In this document: positions 1 to 9,390 of the stretch, in pieces
Numbering within the stretch: position 1 is the stretch's first letter
Layout: each line of letters starts with the position of its first letter
Assembly: GCA_001586195.1 (NCBI GenBank)
Contig: CP014609.1
Location: 160,001 to 224,000, forward strand
From: Solibacillus silvestris
Lineage (GTDB): Bacteria > Bacillota > Bacilli > Bacillales_A > Planococcaceae
DNA: 64,000 bases
Reading direction: 5' to 3'
The notes under the pieces: generated by a model
Database searches by the model: none
The model's input: only the letters and a program-made list of their open reading frames with translations
What the model was told of the DNA's origin: nothing
Made by a program: the position numbers and the translations under genes

Positions 1-2326
<2,326 letters not shown>

Positions 2327-2400
2327 CATTTTATTGCTCAATTCAATGAAACGTTTATCCAGTTTTGAAAGAATGAAATTTCTTTTAACTAAATAATTAA

Positions 2401-2517
2401 GTGAAGTGATGATGGCAAAGAGGTCACACCCGTTCCCATACCGAACACGGAAGTTAAGCTCTTTAGCGCCGATGGTAGTTGGGGGCTTCCCCCTGCGAGA
2501 GTAGGACGTCGCTTCGC
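2401..2517 (+). rRNA. 5S ribosomal RNA
   Basis: This has the Bacillus-type 5S core with CCCGTTCCCATACCGAACAC and GAAGTTAAGCTC. The ends pair as AAGTGAAGTGATG with CGTCGCTTCGCTT, so the boundaries are good to a few bases. It sits about 75 bases after 23S and 11 before the first tRNA, as expected for one rrn transcript. Confidence 0.96.
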
Positions 2518-2528
2518 TTATTTTTTTT

Positions 2529-2604
2529 GGAGGATTAGCTCAGCTGGGAGAGCACCTGCCTTACAAGCAGGGGGTCGGCGGTTCGAGCCCGTCATCCTCC
2601 ACCA
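2529..2604 (+). tRNA. tRNA-Val (TAC)
   Basis: This is a full cloverleaf with a 7-bp acceptor stem and anticodon loop CTTACAA. CCA is encoded. It is first in the cluster after 5S, as in the large Bacillus rrn-linked clusters. Confidence 0.97.
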
Positions 2605-2614
2605 TTTTAATCAA

Positions 2615-2690
2615 GAGCCATTAGCTCAGTTGGTAGAGCATCTGACTTTTAATCAGAGGGTCGAAGGTTCGAGTCCTTCATGGCTCACCA
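2615..2690 (+). tRNA. tRNA-Lys (TTT)
   Basis: The acceptor stem GAGCCAT pairs with ATGGCTC, the anticodon loop is CTTTTAA, and CCA is encoded. Confidence 0.97.
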
Positions 2691-2740
2691 GTTTATAATC
2701 ATTATATATACTGTCAGAGTAAAAATATCTTAAGCATTTT

Positions 2741-2815
2741 GCGGAAGTAGTTCAGTGGTAGAACACCACCTTGCCAAGGTGGGGGTCGCGAGTTCGAACC
2801 TCGTCTTCCGCTCCA
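2741..2815 (+). tRNA. tRNA-Gly (GCC)
   Basis: Cloverleaf with anticodon loop TTGCCAA between CCACC and GGTGG. CCA is encoded. Confidence 0.97.
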
Positions 2816-2820
2816 AAAAT

Positions 2821-2909
2821 GCCGGGGTGGCGGAACTGGCAGACGCACAGGACTTAAAATCCTGCGGTGAGTGATCACCGTGCCGGTTCGATTCCGGCCC
2901 TCGGCACCA
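2821..2909 (+). tRNA. tRNA-Leu (TAA)
   Basis: Class II tRNA of 89 bases with a long variable arm (GTGAGTGATCAC). The anticodon loop is CTTAAAA and CCA is encoded. Confidence 0.97.
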
Positions 2910-2929
2910 TCTTTTTAAATAAACAATAT

Positions 2930-3006
<77 letters not shown>

Positions 3007-3027
3007 TATAACTCAATTGGATAGAGC
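3007..3027 (+). pseudogene. tRNA D-arm remnant
   Basis: The bases ACTCAATTGGATAGAGC match the D-arm of the tRNA-Arg just upstream, in the same orientation, but no anticodon arm, T-arm or acceptor stem follows before tRNA-Met. It reads as debris from deletion or unequal recombination inside the tRNA cluster. Confidence 0.7.
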
Positions 3028-3065
3028 TTACATTGCTTTAACTAGTAGAGATAACTATTGATCTT

Positions 3066-3139
3066 GGCTACCTAGCTCAGCTGGCTAGAGCATTCGGTTC
3101 ATACCCGAAAGGTCGTGGGTTCGACTCCCTCGGTAGCCA
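3066..3139 (+). tRNA. tRNA-Met (CAT), elongator
   Basis: Acceptor GGCTACC pairs with GGTAGCC and the anticodon loop is TTCATAC. There is a normal first base pair, unlike the initiator at 3286. No CCA is encoded; the discriminator A is followed by T residues. Confidence 0.93.
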
Positions 3140-3151
3140 TTTTAAAATTTT

Positions 3152-3244
3152 GGAGGTATACCCAAGTCTGGCTGAAGGGATCGGTCTTGAAAACCGACAG
3201 GCGGGTAACACCGCGCGGGGGTTCGAATCCCTCTACCTCCTCCA
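3152..3244 (+). tRNA. tRNA-Ser (TGA)
   Basis: Class II tRNA of 93 bases with a long variable arm. The anticodon loop is CTTGAAA and CCA is encoded. Confidence 0.97.
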
Positions 3245-3285
3245 TTTTAACTAAGTTATTAAAACAGGTTCAAACATAATATTGT

Positions 3286-3360
<75 letters not shown>

Positions 3361-3363
3361 AAT

Positions 3364-3439
3364 GGTCCCGTGGTGTAGCGGTTAACATGCCTGCCTGTCA
3401 CGCAGGAGATCGCCGGTTCGATCCCGGTCGGGACCGCCA
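3364..3439 (+). tRNA. tRNA-Asp (GTC)
   Basis: Acceptor GGTCCCG pairs with CGGGACC. The anticodon loop is CTGTCAC and CCA is encoded. Confidence 0.97.
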
Positions 3440-3449
3440 TTTTTTTTAT

Positions 3450-3525
3450 GGGTTTGTAGCTCAGTTGGTAGAGCATTAGATTGAAGCTCTAAGTGTCGGC
3501 GGTTCGATTCCGTCCAAACCCACCA
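3450..3525 (+). tRNA. tRNA-Phe (GAA)
   Basis: Acceptor GGGTTTG pairs with CAAACCC. The anticodon loop is TTGAAGC and CCA is encoded. Confidence 0.96.
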
Positions 3526-3528
3526 TAT

Positions 3529-3602
3529 GCGGGTGTAGTTTAGTGGTAAAACCTCAGCCTTCCAAGCTGATGTTGTCGGTTCGATTCCGATCACCCGCTC
3601 CA
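3529..3602 (+). tRNA. tRNA-Gly (TCC)
   Basis: Acceptor GCGGGTG pairs with CACCCGC. The anticodon loop is CTTCCAA and CCA is encoded. It is the second glycine tRNA of the cluster and reads the GGA/GGG codons. Confidence 0.96.
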
Positions 3603-3613
3603 GTTTTTAAATA

Positions 3614-3690
<77 letters not shown>

Positions 3691-3701
3691 TATATAATTA
3701 T

Positions 3702-3777
3702 TCCGAAGTAGCTCAGTTGGTAGAGCATCCGGCTGTTAACCGGCAGGTCGCAGGTTCGAGTCCTGCCTTCGGAGCCA
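3702..3777 (+). tRNA. tRNA-Asn (GTT)
   Basis: Acceptor TCCGAAG pairs with CTTCGGA. The anticodon loop is CTGTTAA, the discriminator is G and CCA is encoded. Confidence 0.97.
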
Positions 3778-3778
3778 T

Positions 3779-3850
3779 GGCCCGTTGGTCAAGTGGTTAA
3801 GACACCGCCCTTTCACGGCGGTAACACGGGTTCGAATCCCGTACGGGTCA
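3779..3850 (+). tRNA. tRNA-Glu (TTC)
   Basis: Acceptor GGCCCGT pairs with ACGGGTC and the anticodon loop is CTTTCAC. No CCA is encoded. It is last in the cluster, one base after tRNA-Asn. Confidence 0.95.
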
Positions 3851-3855
3851 TTTCT

Positions 3856-3887
3856 AAGCATGTAGCAGAAGCTGCATGCTTTTTTTT
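3856..3887 (+). terminator. terminator of the rrn-tRNA transcript
   Basis: The stem AAGCATGTAGC pairs with GCTGCATGCTT around an AGAA loop and is followed by a run of T. Confidence 0.9.
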
Positions 3888-4124
3888 ATTTGTAAAGGAT
3901 TTTAAATTTCTTATAGTACGTAGTCCTTCTCGAAATAGGATATTAGTTTAACGATATAGAGGTTATTGTGAAAAAGGGGAGAAGCGACAAATCCTAACTA
4001 TAATTTTGAGTGGTCATGAAAAGGATGAACAATCCATTACTACCAAAAAGTTAATTTAAATACTATTCAAAAATAACTTTCTTTCTTTATTAAAAAATCT
4101 ATAATAAATAAGGGAGGTTAGAAA

Positions 4125-5693
4125 ATGAAAAAAGTATTTAGTCTATTATTAGTGTTTCTTCTAACTATATCCTCGATGTTATATGCTACACCAACAAGTG
4201 CGGAACAAGTGTTTACCGATGTATCGCCAAAGCATAGTAACTATCAGGATATAGCTTTTTTATTGGATAAAGGTATTATTAGTGCCGATAAAAAGATATA
4301 CGGTGTAAAGGACATTGTGACACGCGAAGAAGTGGCTGTCATGGTCGCAAAGGCTGTTGGTCTTGACGGCACACAGCGAGCTACGAAGTTTAAAGATGTT
4401 CCCAAGTCTCATAAAAACAGCGGGTATATTCAATCAGCTGTGGAGGCCGGTATCATTAACGGCTATACGGATGGTACATTTAAGCCGACGACAAAAGTGA
4501 CACGTGGTCATATGGCAGCATTTATTGCACGTGCATTTGATTTACCGAATGGCACCAAAACCTTTAAAGATGTGAAAAAAGGACATACGGCGTATGAAGC
4601 AGTGAGCCAATTAGCTGCAGCCAATATTACAACTGGTTATGAGGATGGTACATTTAAGCCTGCGAATAATTTAACGCGTGCTCATATTTCTGCATTTTTA
4701 GCACGTGCAGTGAAATATCAGGAAGGTTTAGGCTCAACATCTTCTAAATTGAACGTACACTTTTTAGATGTTGGACAAGGAGACTCGATTTTCGTTCAAG
4801 CACCAAATGGAAAAACAATGCTTATTGATGCAGGGACGAAAGAATACGGTAGCACGGTTGTTGCTTATTTAAAATCTAAAAATGTGAAGAAGCTTGATTA
4901 CATAGTAGCAACACATCCAGATGCCGATCATATCGGTGGATTAGCTGCAGTACTGGAAAACTTTACGGTTGGCGAGTTTATTAACAGCGGGAAAGTCCAT
5001 ACAACGGTAACATATGAAAATTTACTGCAGATGGTAGTCGATAAAAAAATTCCTTATACAGAGCCGAAAGCGGGAGACTTGATTTCATTGGATTCAAATG
5101 TGAAAACTCAAGTTTTAGCTGTCAATGCACAAGCAAGTGATATGAATGATGCTTCCATCGTATTAAAACTGACGTATCAAAATATGTCTTTCTTATTGAT
5201 GGGCGATGCGGATGCAGGAATCGAAGAGCAAATTGCGAAGAAATATGATGTTTCCGCAACGATTTTAAAAGCGGGTCATCACGGTTCAAGTTCAAGTAGT
5301 TCGCTTGGATTTTTACAAAAAGTAAATCCGAAAGCGGTTATTTTAAGTTATGAAGAAGGCAACAGCTATGGCCATCCTCATAAAGAAGTGCTTTCAAACA
5401 TTAAAACGGTTGGTACAAAAGCTTACGCAACTGCACAGGATGGAACAATTGTTGTGACAACGAACGGTCAATCCTACTCGATTAGTGCGAAAGAGTTCAT
5501 CGTGCCGAATACGACACCTGAAAAACCAAAAGGTGATGTGAATTCAGGGACGTATGTCATTCCAGGAGCACCGACTGCATTTAAAAACTGTACGGAAATG
5601 CGTGTTTATTATCCGTCAGGTGTCAGCTCATCGCATCCTGCATACGCAACAGCAAGAGACGGCGATAAAGATGGCTGGGCTTGTGAATTATAA
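4125..5693 (+). CDS. S-layer-anchored metallo-beta-lactamase (ComEC-type) / Excalibur protein
   Basis: This is a 522-residue exported protein. A signal peptide (about 1-27) is followed by three SLH domains (about 28-75, 88-138 and 147-197), which bind secondary cell-wall polymer. Next comes a ComEC/Rec2-type metallo-beta-lactamase domain (about 209-455) with LDVGQGDS, the metal motif HPDADH and GHHGSSSS. The C-terminal 40 residues are an Excalibur calcium-binding motif ending DGDKDGWACEL. The start follows GGGAGG. The likely role is a cell-surface phosphodiesterase or nuclease. The domain calls follow known families, the substrate is inferred, and no ComEC membrane domain is present, so it is not the DNA-uptake channel. 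Confidence 0.9.
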   Translation: MKKVFSLLLVFLLTISSMLYATPTSAEQVFTDVSPKHSNYQDIAFLLDKGIISADKKIYGVKDIVTREEVAVMVAKAVGLDGTQRATKFKDVPKSHKNSGYIQSAVEAGIINGYTDGTFKPTTKVTRGHMAAFIARAFDLPNGTKTFKDVKKGHTAYEAVSQLAAANITTGYEDGTFKPANNLTRAHISAFLARAVKYQEGLGSTSSKLNVHFLDVGQGDSIFVQAPNGKTMLIDAGTKEYGSTVVAYLKSKNVKKLDYIVATHPDADHIGGLAAVLENFTVGEFINSGKVHTTVTYENLLQMVVDKKIPYTEPKAGDLISLDSNVKTQVLAVNAQASDMNDASIVLKLTYQNMSFLLMGDADAGIEEQIAKKYDVSATILKAGHHGSSSSSSLGFLQKVNPKAVILSYEEGNSYGHPHKEVLSNIKTVGTKAYATAQDGTIVVTTNGQSYSISAKEFIVPNTTPEKPKGDVNSGTYVIPGAPTAFKNCTEMRVYYPSGVSSSHPAYATARDGDKDGWACEL

Positions 5694-5701
5694 TTTACGT
5701 G

Positions 5702-5738
5702 AAGCAGCTTAAGTGATATTTACTTAAGCTGTTTTTTT
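5702..5738 (+). terminator. terminator after the SLH/MBL gene
   Basis: AGCAGCTTAAGT pairs with ACTTAAGCTG(C/T) around GATATT, then seven T. It lies just before the 21-base repeat array. Confidence 0.9.
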
Positions 5739-5749
5739 ATTGGGCGTTT

Positions 5750-6066
5750 TTATTAGAACAATGGTGCGGGATATTAGAAGAATTTGAGGCGATATTAGAA
5801 GAAATCAGAAGGGTATTAGAAGTTGCGCCGGTTTCATCTATTTTTTAGTCTCGTATGCGGTTGAATTCGCAAAACTGTAATGCGATCAGATTTATATTAG
5901 AACAATTGGACCGGATATTAGAAAAAGTTAGAGAGATATTAGCTAATCAAAAGGGGATATTAGAACAAAGCGGATACTTATTAGCACAACACACAGTTAT
6001 ATTAGAAAATTGCAACTTTATTAGAATAAATAAAATTATATTAGAACATTCTCGAACATATTAGAA
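5750..6066. repeat. 21-base-period array of ATATTAGAA cores
   Basis: The 9-base core ATATTAGAA (small variants) starts at 5750, 5771, 5792 and 5813, then at 5894, 5915, 5936, 5957, 5978 and 5999, each exactly 21 bases after the last within its block. Three more copies follow at 6018, 6038 and 6058 with 19-20-base spacing. The 12 bases between cores are not conserved. Read in one frame the units give a heptad ILExxxx, open from 5855 to 6064, but no ribosome site precedes that frame. The array fills the space between two converging genes. Confidence 0.9.
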
Positions 6067-6125
6067 CACTGCGACCAACCTAAAAAGTGTATACCGTTAA
6101 GCAAAGGGGGATAACAAATTAAATG

Positions 6126-6170
6126 AAAAAACGAAACACCAGCAGCCACGGCCGGTGTTTCGTTTTTTAT
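6126..6170. terminator. bidirectional terminator
   Basis: AAAAACGAAACACC pairs with GGTGTTTCGTTTTT, with A-rich and T-rich flanks, so it can end the protease transcript from the right and anything arriving from the left. Confidence 0.85.
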
Positions 6171-6181
6171 TACATTCTATA

Positions 6182-7483
6182 TTACTGAACACGGGCGAAC
6201 CCAAATCCTGAAGCGTAGTCATCGCCTGTAGCGGCACCGTATCCGCCTTTAATATCTACAGCTTTTGCGCGTGTTTGTAAGTTTGAGCGCAGTTGCGTGT
6301 GAGACCAAGACGGGTTTTGAGCCCAGATTTTTGCTGCTAAACCTGAAACGTGAGGTGTAGCCATCGATGTTCCGCTAATTGTATTGTAGCTGCCGTTATA
6401 CCATGTAGAATAAATCGCTGAACCTGGAGCTGAAATTTCAATATCACCTTGCTGGATGACATAATCGCCATCCGTTGAAGCATACCCGCGTGAAGAGTAG
6501 TCAGCTACACGGTAAGTTCCGTTTTGCTGTACATTTTCTAATGCTGCTACAGCAATAGCATTCGGTAATGCTCCCGGATAGCCAATTGTTCCTTGTGCAT
6601 AACCTGAGTTACCGGCTGCCGCAACAATAAGTACGCCTTTGCTGTATGCATAGTTGACAGCACTTGAAATTAGGCTGTTATTCGCTGAAGAACCTAATGA
6701 CATGTTGATGATTGTTTTTGTACCAGTAGATGTTGCTTGATCAGCAGCATGGCGGATCGCAGCAGCAATATCATCCGAGTAGCCAGAACCGCTGTCTGTT
6801 AATACTTTGTATGCCCAAAGATCTGCATCTGGAGCAACACCATAAACACCGCCTCGGTCACTTCCGCCATCAGCCAGTGCTGACCCGGCAACATGCGTAC
6901 CATGACCGTTTCTATCAGTACAGCTATTATTTACAACGGCTGTCGCTGTCGTAAAGTCTTTACATTGCTCCACAGTATTGGCAAGGTCAGGATGGGAAGT
7001 GTTAACTCCTGTATCAAGTACAGCGATATTTACGCCGCTTCCTCCAGATGTAGATGTTAATGAACTATTATTATAAATCGCTTTAATTCCCCATGGTACT
7101 TGCTGGGAAGCTCTTGCGTAAGCAGATGCATCCGGTGTTCTATCTTCTGTTGTATAATCCTCGCCCAATTCCAGATTGATCGGATCTAATGAGACGACAG
7201 GAACTTTTGTGACTGTGAAATTTTTATTCTTTTGTAATGCCTGGAATTGCTTTTCATTCATTTCCGTTGAAAATCCGTTCTCTGTTAATTCCCAACGAGC
7301 CGAATATTGTGCTTTTGCTGATTGTTTTGCAGACTGGTTGTTTGCTTCAATGTACACACGGAACTTTTCTTGGCCAACATTGTTTGTTGAATTATCTTCG
7401 CTACCTAAAGTTGCCGCATTAGCCGGACTCATTAATGATCCTGCAATCAATAGACTGAATAATGTACTCTTCACTTTTTTCAT
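6182..7483 (-). CDS. secreted subtilisin-like serine protease (S8 family)
   Basis: A 433-residue preproprotein. The signal peptide (about 1-23, ending ANAA) is followed by a propeptide to about residue 125 and then an S8 catalytic domain. The triad is visible: Asp157 in AVLDTGVN, His194 in NGHGTHVAG and Ser373 in GTSMATPHVSG. Two cysteines at 174 and 188 could form a disulfide. The start follows AGGGGTCAGG. It is an extracellular alkaline protease for nutrient scavenging. It is divergently transcribed from the HTH-TPR regulator and its peptide gene, the arrangement expected of a quorum-controlled protease. Confidence 0.95.
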   Translation of the reverse strand: MKKVKSTLFSLLIAGSLMSPANAATLGSEDNSTNNVGQEKFRVYIEANNQSAKQSAKAQYSARWELTENGFSTEMNEKQFQALQKNKNFTVTKVPVVSLDPINLELGEDYTTEDRTPDASAYARASQQVPWGIKAIYNNSSLTSTSGGSGVNIAVLDTGVNTSHPDLANTVEQCKDFTTATAVVNNSCTDRNGHGTHVAGSALADGGSDRGGVYGVAPDADLWAYKVLTDSGSGYSDDIAAAIRHAADQATSTGTKTIINMSLGSSANNSLISSAVNYAYSKGVLIVAAAGNSGYAQGTIGYPGALPNAIAVAALENVQQNGTYRVADYSSRGYASTDGDYVIQQGDIEISAPGSAIYSTWYNGSYNTISGTSMATPHVSGLAAKIWAQNPSWSHTQLRSNLQTRAKAVDIKGGYGAATGDDYASGFGFARVQ

Positions 7484-7546
7484 TTTCCTGACCCCTTTTC
7501 AAAGTATATTTGGATTACATATTGAATTTATCACATTACTAGTTTT

Positions 7547-7575
7547 TTGATTATTGGGAAAATATTAAGTATACT
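7547..7575 (+). promoter_or_regulatory. sigma-A-type promoter of the RNPP-like regulator
   Basis: TTGATT and TATACT separated by 17 bases, ending about 40 bases before the regulator start. The 132-base divergent gap must also hold the protease promoter and any regulator binding site. Confidence 0.6.
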
Positions 7576-7615
7576 AGATAAACTATCCAACTATTTAAAG
7601 GGGTGTGGTATTTGA

Positions 7616-8830
7616 ATGAAAATAGGTTCTTTAATAAAGTACTACCGTACAAAGCTTGGAATGACTCAAAATGAGGTAGCAGCGGGAATTTGCTCGATTC
7701 CACATTTAAGTAAAATTGAGAATAACAATAAAGAAGCAAACTGCGAGACAATTCGACTACTCTTGGAACGTTTAAATATTAATAGCCGTGATGTAGAAAA
7801 TAGCGAACACCATATCATAAAGTTATTGAAAGACTTACAAAAACAGATCAATTACCTAGAAAACGAAAAAGCTATTGCGACAATGGGACTATTAAAAGAT
7901 TATGAAGAGATCATTGGTTTTACAGAATCAGTTTATTTATATGAACTTTATAAATTACGTTACTACGTGTTTATTAACGATTACAAAATGGCAGAACATC
8001 AGTTGAAGTGGCTAAATGCCCACCGTCAGAATTTTTCCCAACATGAGAGATATTTACATTCTTACTATTATGCATTAGTTTTAATAACAAGGGGTAAGTA
8101 TGCAGAAGCAGCTGTAGAACTAACTAATATACTTAAGACAAGCTCGGAACTTGGGTCACTGGAAGGGGAGTTTTACTATCACTTTTCGTTAATAAAAGGC
8201 CGGCTGGATGAACCGAGCCAGGCGATTCTTTATGGGAGAAAAGCACTGCATTATTATAAGGATCAGTTTAATTTTAAGCGGATTATTTATACTTCCATGT
8301 CGCTCGCTCTTTATTACGCGCAGGGGAAAGTATTCCATGAAGCAATCGAAATTTATGATCATCTCCTGAGAAATGTGGAACTGATGCAGCAACAGCAGTT
8401 ATTGCCTGCTATATATCATAACCTTGGGGATTTATATCAAATGAGAGGCGAATATGAAAGAGCCCTCGTTTATTTTGAGCAAAGTGCTTCGTTAATGGAA
8501 AATAACAGCGATAACTATTTATTTTGTTTATATAATTTGGGCATGACACAATTTCGCCTTGATCAAAAAGTAGAAAGTTTCAAAACCTTTACTATGTTAA
8601 AGGAAGAAGCAAAAAGCAAGAGAAAATTAAGTTTTAATTTATTTGCTTCTTTTTATTTATATTTGCTAGGTGGACAAGAAAAGAAAGCAATGGAATTTTT
8701 GGAGGGGAGGTTAATTCCGTTTACAGCAAACAGTGAAGAGTTTAAAGAAATGCACCAGCAGTTTTCTTATTTACTGGGCGAGTACTACAGGCAAGAAAAG
8801 AAATTTGAAAAAGCAATCCAATTCATTTAA
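7616..8830 (+). CDS. RNPP-type HTH-TPR regulator (NprR/PlcR-like)
   Basis: A 404-residue cytoplasmic regulator. An N-terminal XRE-type HTH (about 5-60, with GMTQNEVAAGICSIPHLSKI) is followed by an all-helical TPR array (about 70-404), including clear units such as YHNLGDLYQMRGEYERALVYF. The length is close to NprR and longer than PlcR. In this family the TPR domain binds a re-imported signalling peptide that switches DNA binding. A 29-codon exported-peptide gene begins 20 bases downstream and a secreted protease lies divergently upstream, which strongly supports a peptide-responsive role. Family membership is confident. The cognate peptide and targets are inferred. Confidence 0.88.
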   Translation: MKIGSLIKYYRTKLGMTQNEVAAGICSIPHLSKIENNNKEANCETIRLLLERLNINSRDVENSEHHIIKLLKDLQKQINYLENEKAIATMGLLKDYEEIIGFTESVYLYELYKLRYYVFINDYKMAEHQLKWLNAHRQNFSQHERYLHSYYYALVLITRGKYAEAAVELTNILKTSSELGSLEGEFYYHFSLIKGRLDEPSQAILYGRKALHYYKDQFNFKRIIYTSMSLALYYAQGKVFHEAIEIYDHLLRNVELMQQQQLLPAIYHNLGDLYQMRGEYERALVYFEQSASLMENNSDNYLFCLYNLGMTQFRLDQKVESFKTFTMLKEEAKSKRKLSFNLFASFYLYLLGGQEKKAMEFLEGRLIPFTANSEEFKEMHQQFSYLLGEYYRQEKKFEKAIQFI

Positions 8831-8850
8831 TTATAAAGGAGACGAGGAAT

Positions 8851-8940
8851 ATGAAGAAAAACGTTAAATTATCGCTATTATTATTAAGTGTGGCATTGGT
8901 GACATTGTCTATCCCAATTTATCCCCCAGTTTTATCATAA
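8851..8940 (+). CDS. signalling pro-peptide (Phr/PapR/NprX-like), 29 residues
   Basis: A small gene with a strong ribosome site (AAAGGAGACGAGG) and an ATG start. The product begins MKKNVKLS, continues with a hydrophobic stretch of leucines and valines (about 7-20) and ends with the short polar-poor tail IPIYPPVLS. That is the layout of exported pro-peptides paired with RNPP regulators: positive N-terminus, secretion segment, mature pheromone at the C-terminus. The last 7-8 residues (IYPPVLS or PIYPPVLS) would be the signal. It is in one operon with the regulator just upstream, with a terminator directly after. A secreted peptide with no receptor function cannot be excluded. Confidence 0.75.
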   Translation: MKKNVKLSLLLLSVALVTLSIPIYPPVLS

Positions 8941-8941
8941 T

Positions 8942-8989
8942 AAAAAGCGCCATTCAGAAGCTTTATTTAAGCTGCTGGATGGCGTTTTA
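8942..8989. terminator. bidirectional terminator
   Basis: AAAAAGCGCCATTCAGAAGC pairs imperfectly with GCTGCTGGATGGCGTTTTA. It separates the peptide gene from the converging DUF779 gene. Confidence 0.85.
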
Positions 8990-8991
8990 CA

Positions 8992-9318
8992 TTATTTCAT
9001 TACCTTTGATTTCATCAAAAAAGCATATCCTTCTGCACTCTCCAATGAAAAAGATGCGCCCTGACCTTCCATTACATCAACAAGAACTTGCATATGCTTC
9101 AAATACTCCGACTGATGCTTATCAATATAATACGGAACATCCGCAATTTCCCCGAGAAGTACAAGCTGGCTGCTAATATAATGCCCATCCTTTGTAAAAC
9201 AGATTGGCACCGTACCATCGCAGCAACCGGAAGACTGCTCAAACACCAAGTTTCCATGCTTTGCCTTCAACAGCTCGATAACCTCAATCGCTTTTTCAGT
9301 CACGACTAACTTTTCCAT
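8992..9318 (-). CDS. DUF779 family protein, aldehyde dehydrogenase partner
   Basis: A 108-residue soluble protein with the family motif SSGCCDGTVPICF, whose cysteine pair may bind metal. The chosen ATG follows TAGGAGG with normal spacing; a longer reading upstream has no ribosome site. DUF779 genes are typically found next to aldehyde dehydrogenases, and here the dehydrogenase lies directly upstream on the same strand, so the two are likely co-transcribed. The molecular function of the family is not established. Confidence 0.88.
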   Translation of the reverse strand: MEKLVVTEKAIEVIELLKAKHGNLVFEQSSGCCDGTVPICFTKDGHYISSQLVLLGEIADVPYYIDKHQSEYLKHMQVLVDVMEGQGASFSLESAEGYAFLMKSKVMK

Positions 9319-9390
9319 AAAGCATCCTCCTATAAAAAAGAGGATGTACTGTAAAAGCACATCCTCTAATAGTTCGCTTCTCGCTTTGGC

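Noticed and set aside
5855-6064. 69-codon frame with ILExxxx heptads as a coiled-coil protein
   Set aside because: No ribosome site; the heptad is explained by the 21-base DNA period, and similar units upstream lie outside the frame.
5750-6066. CRISPR array
   Set aside because: 9-base cores and 12-base spacers are far too short, the period is 21 and no cas genes are present.
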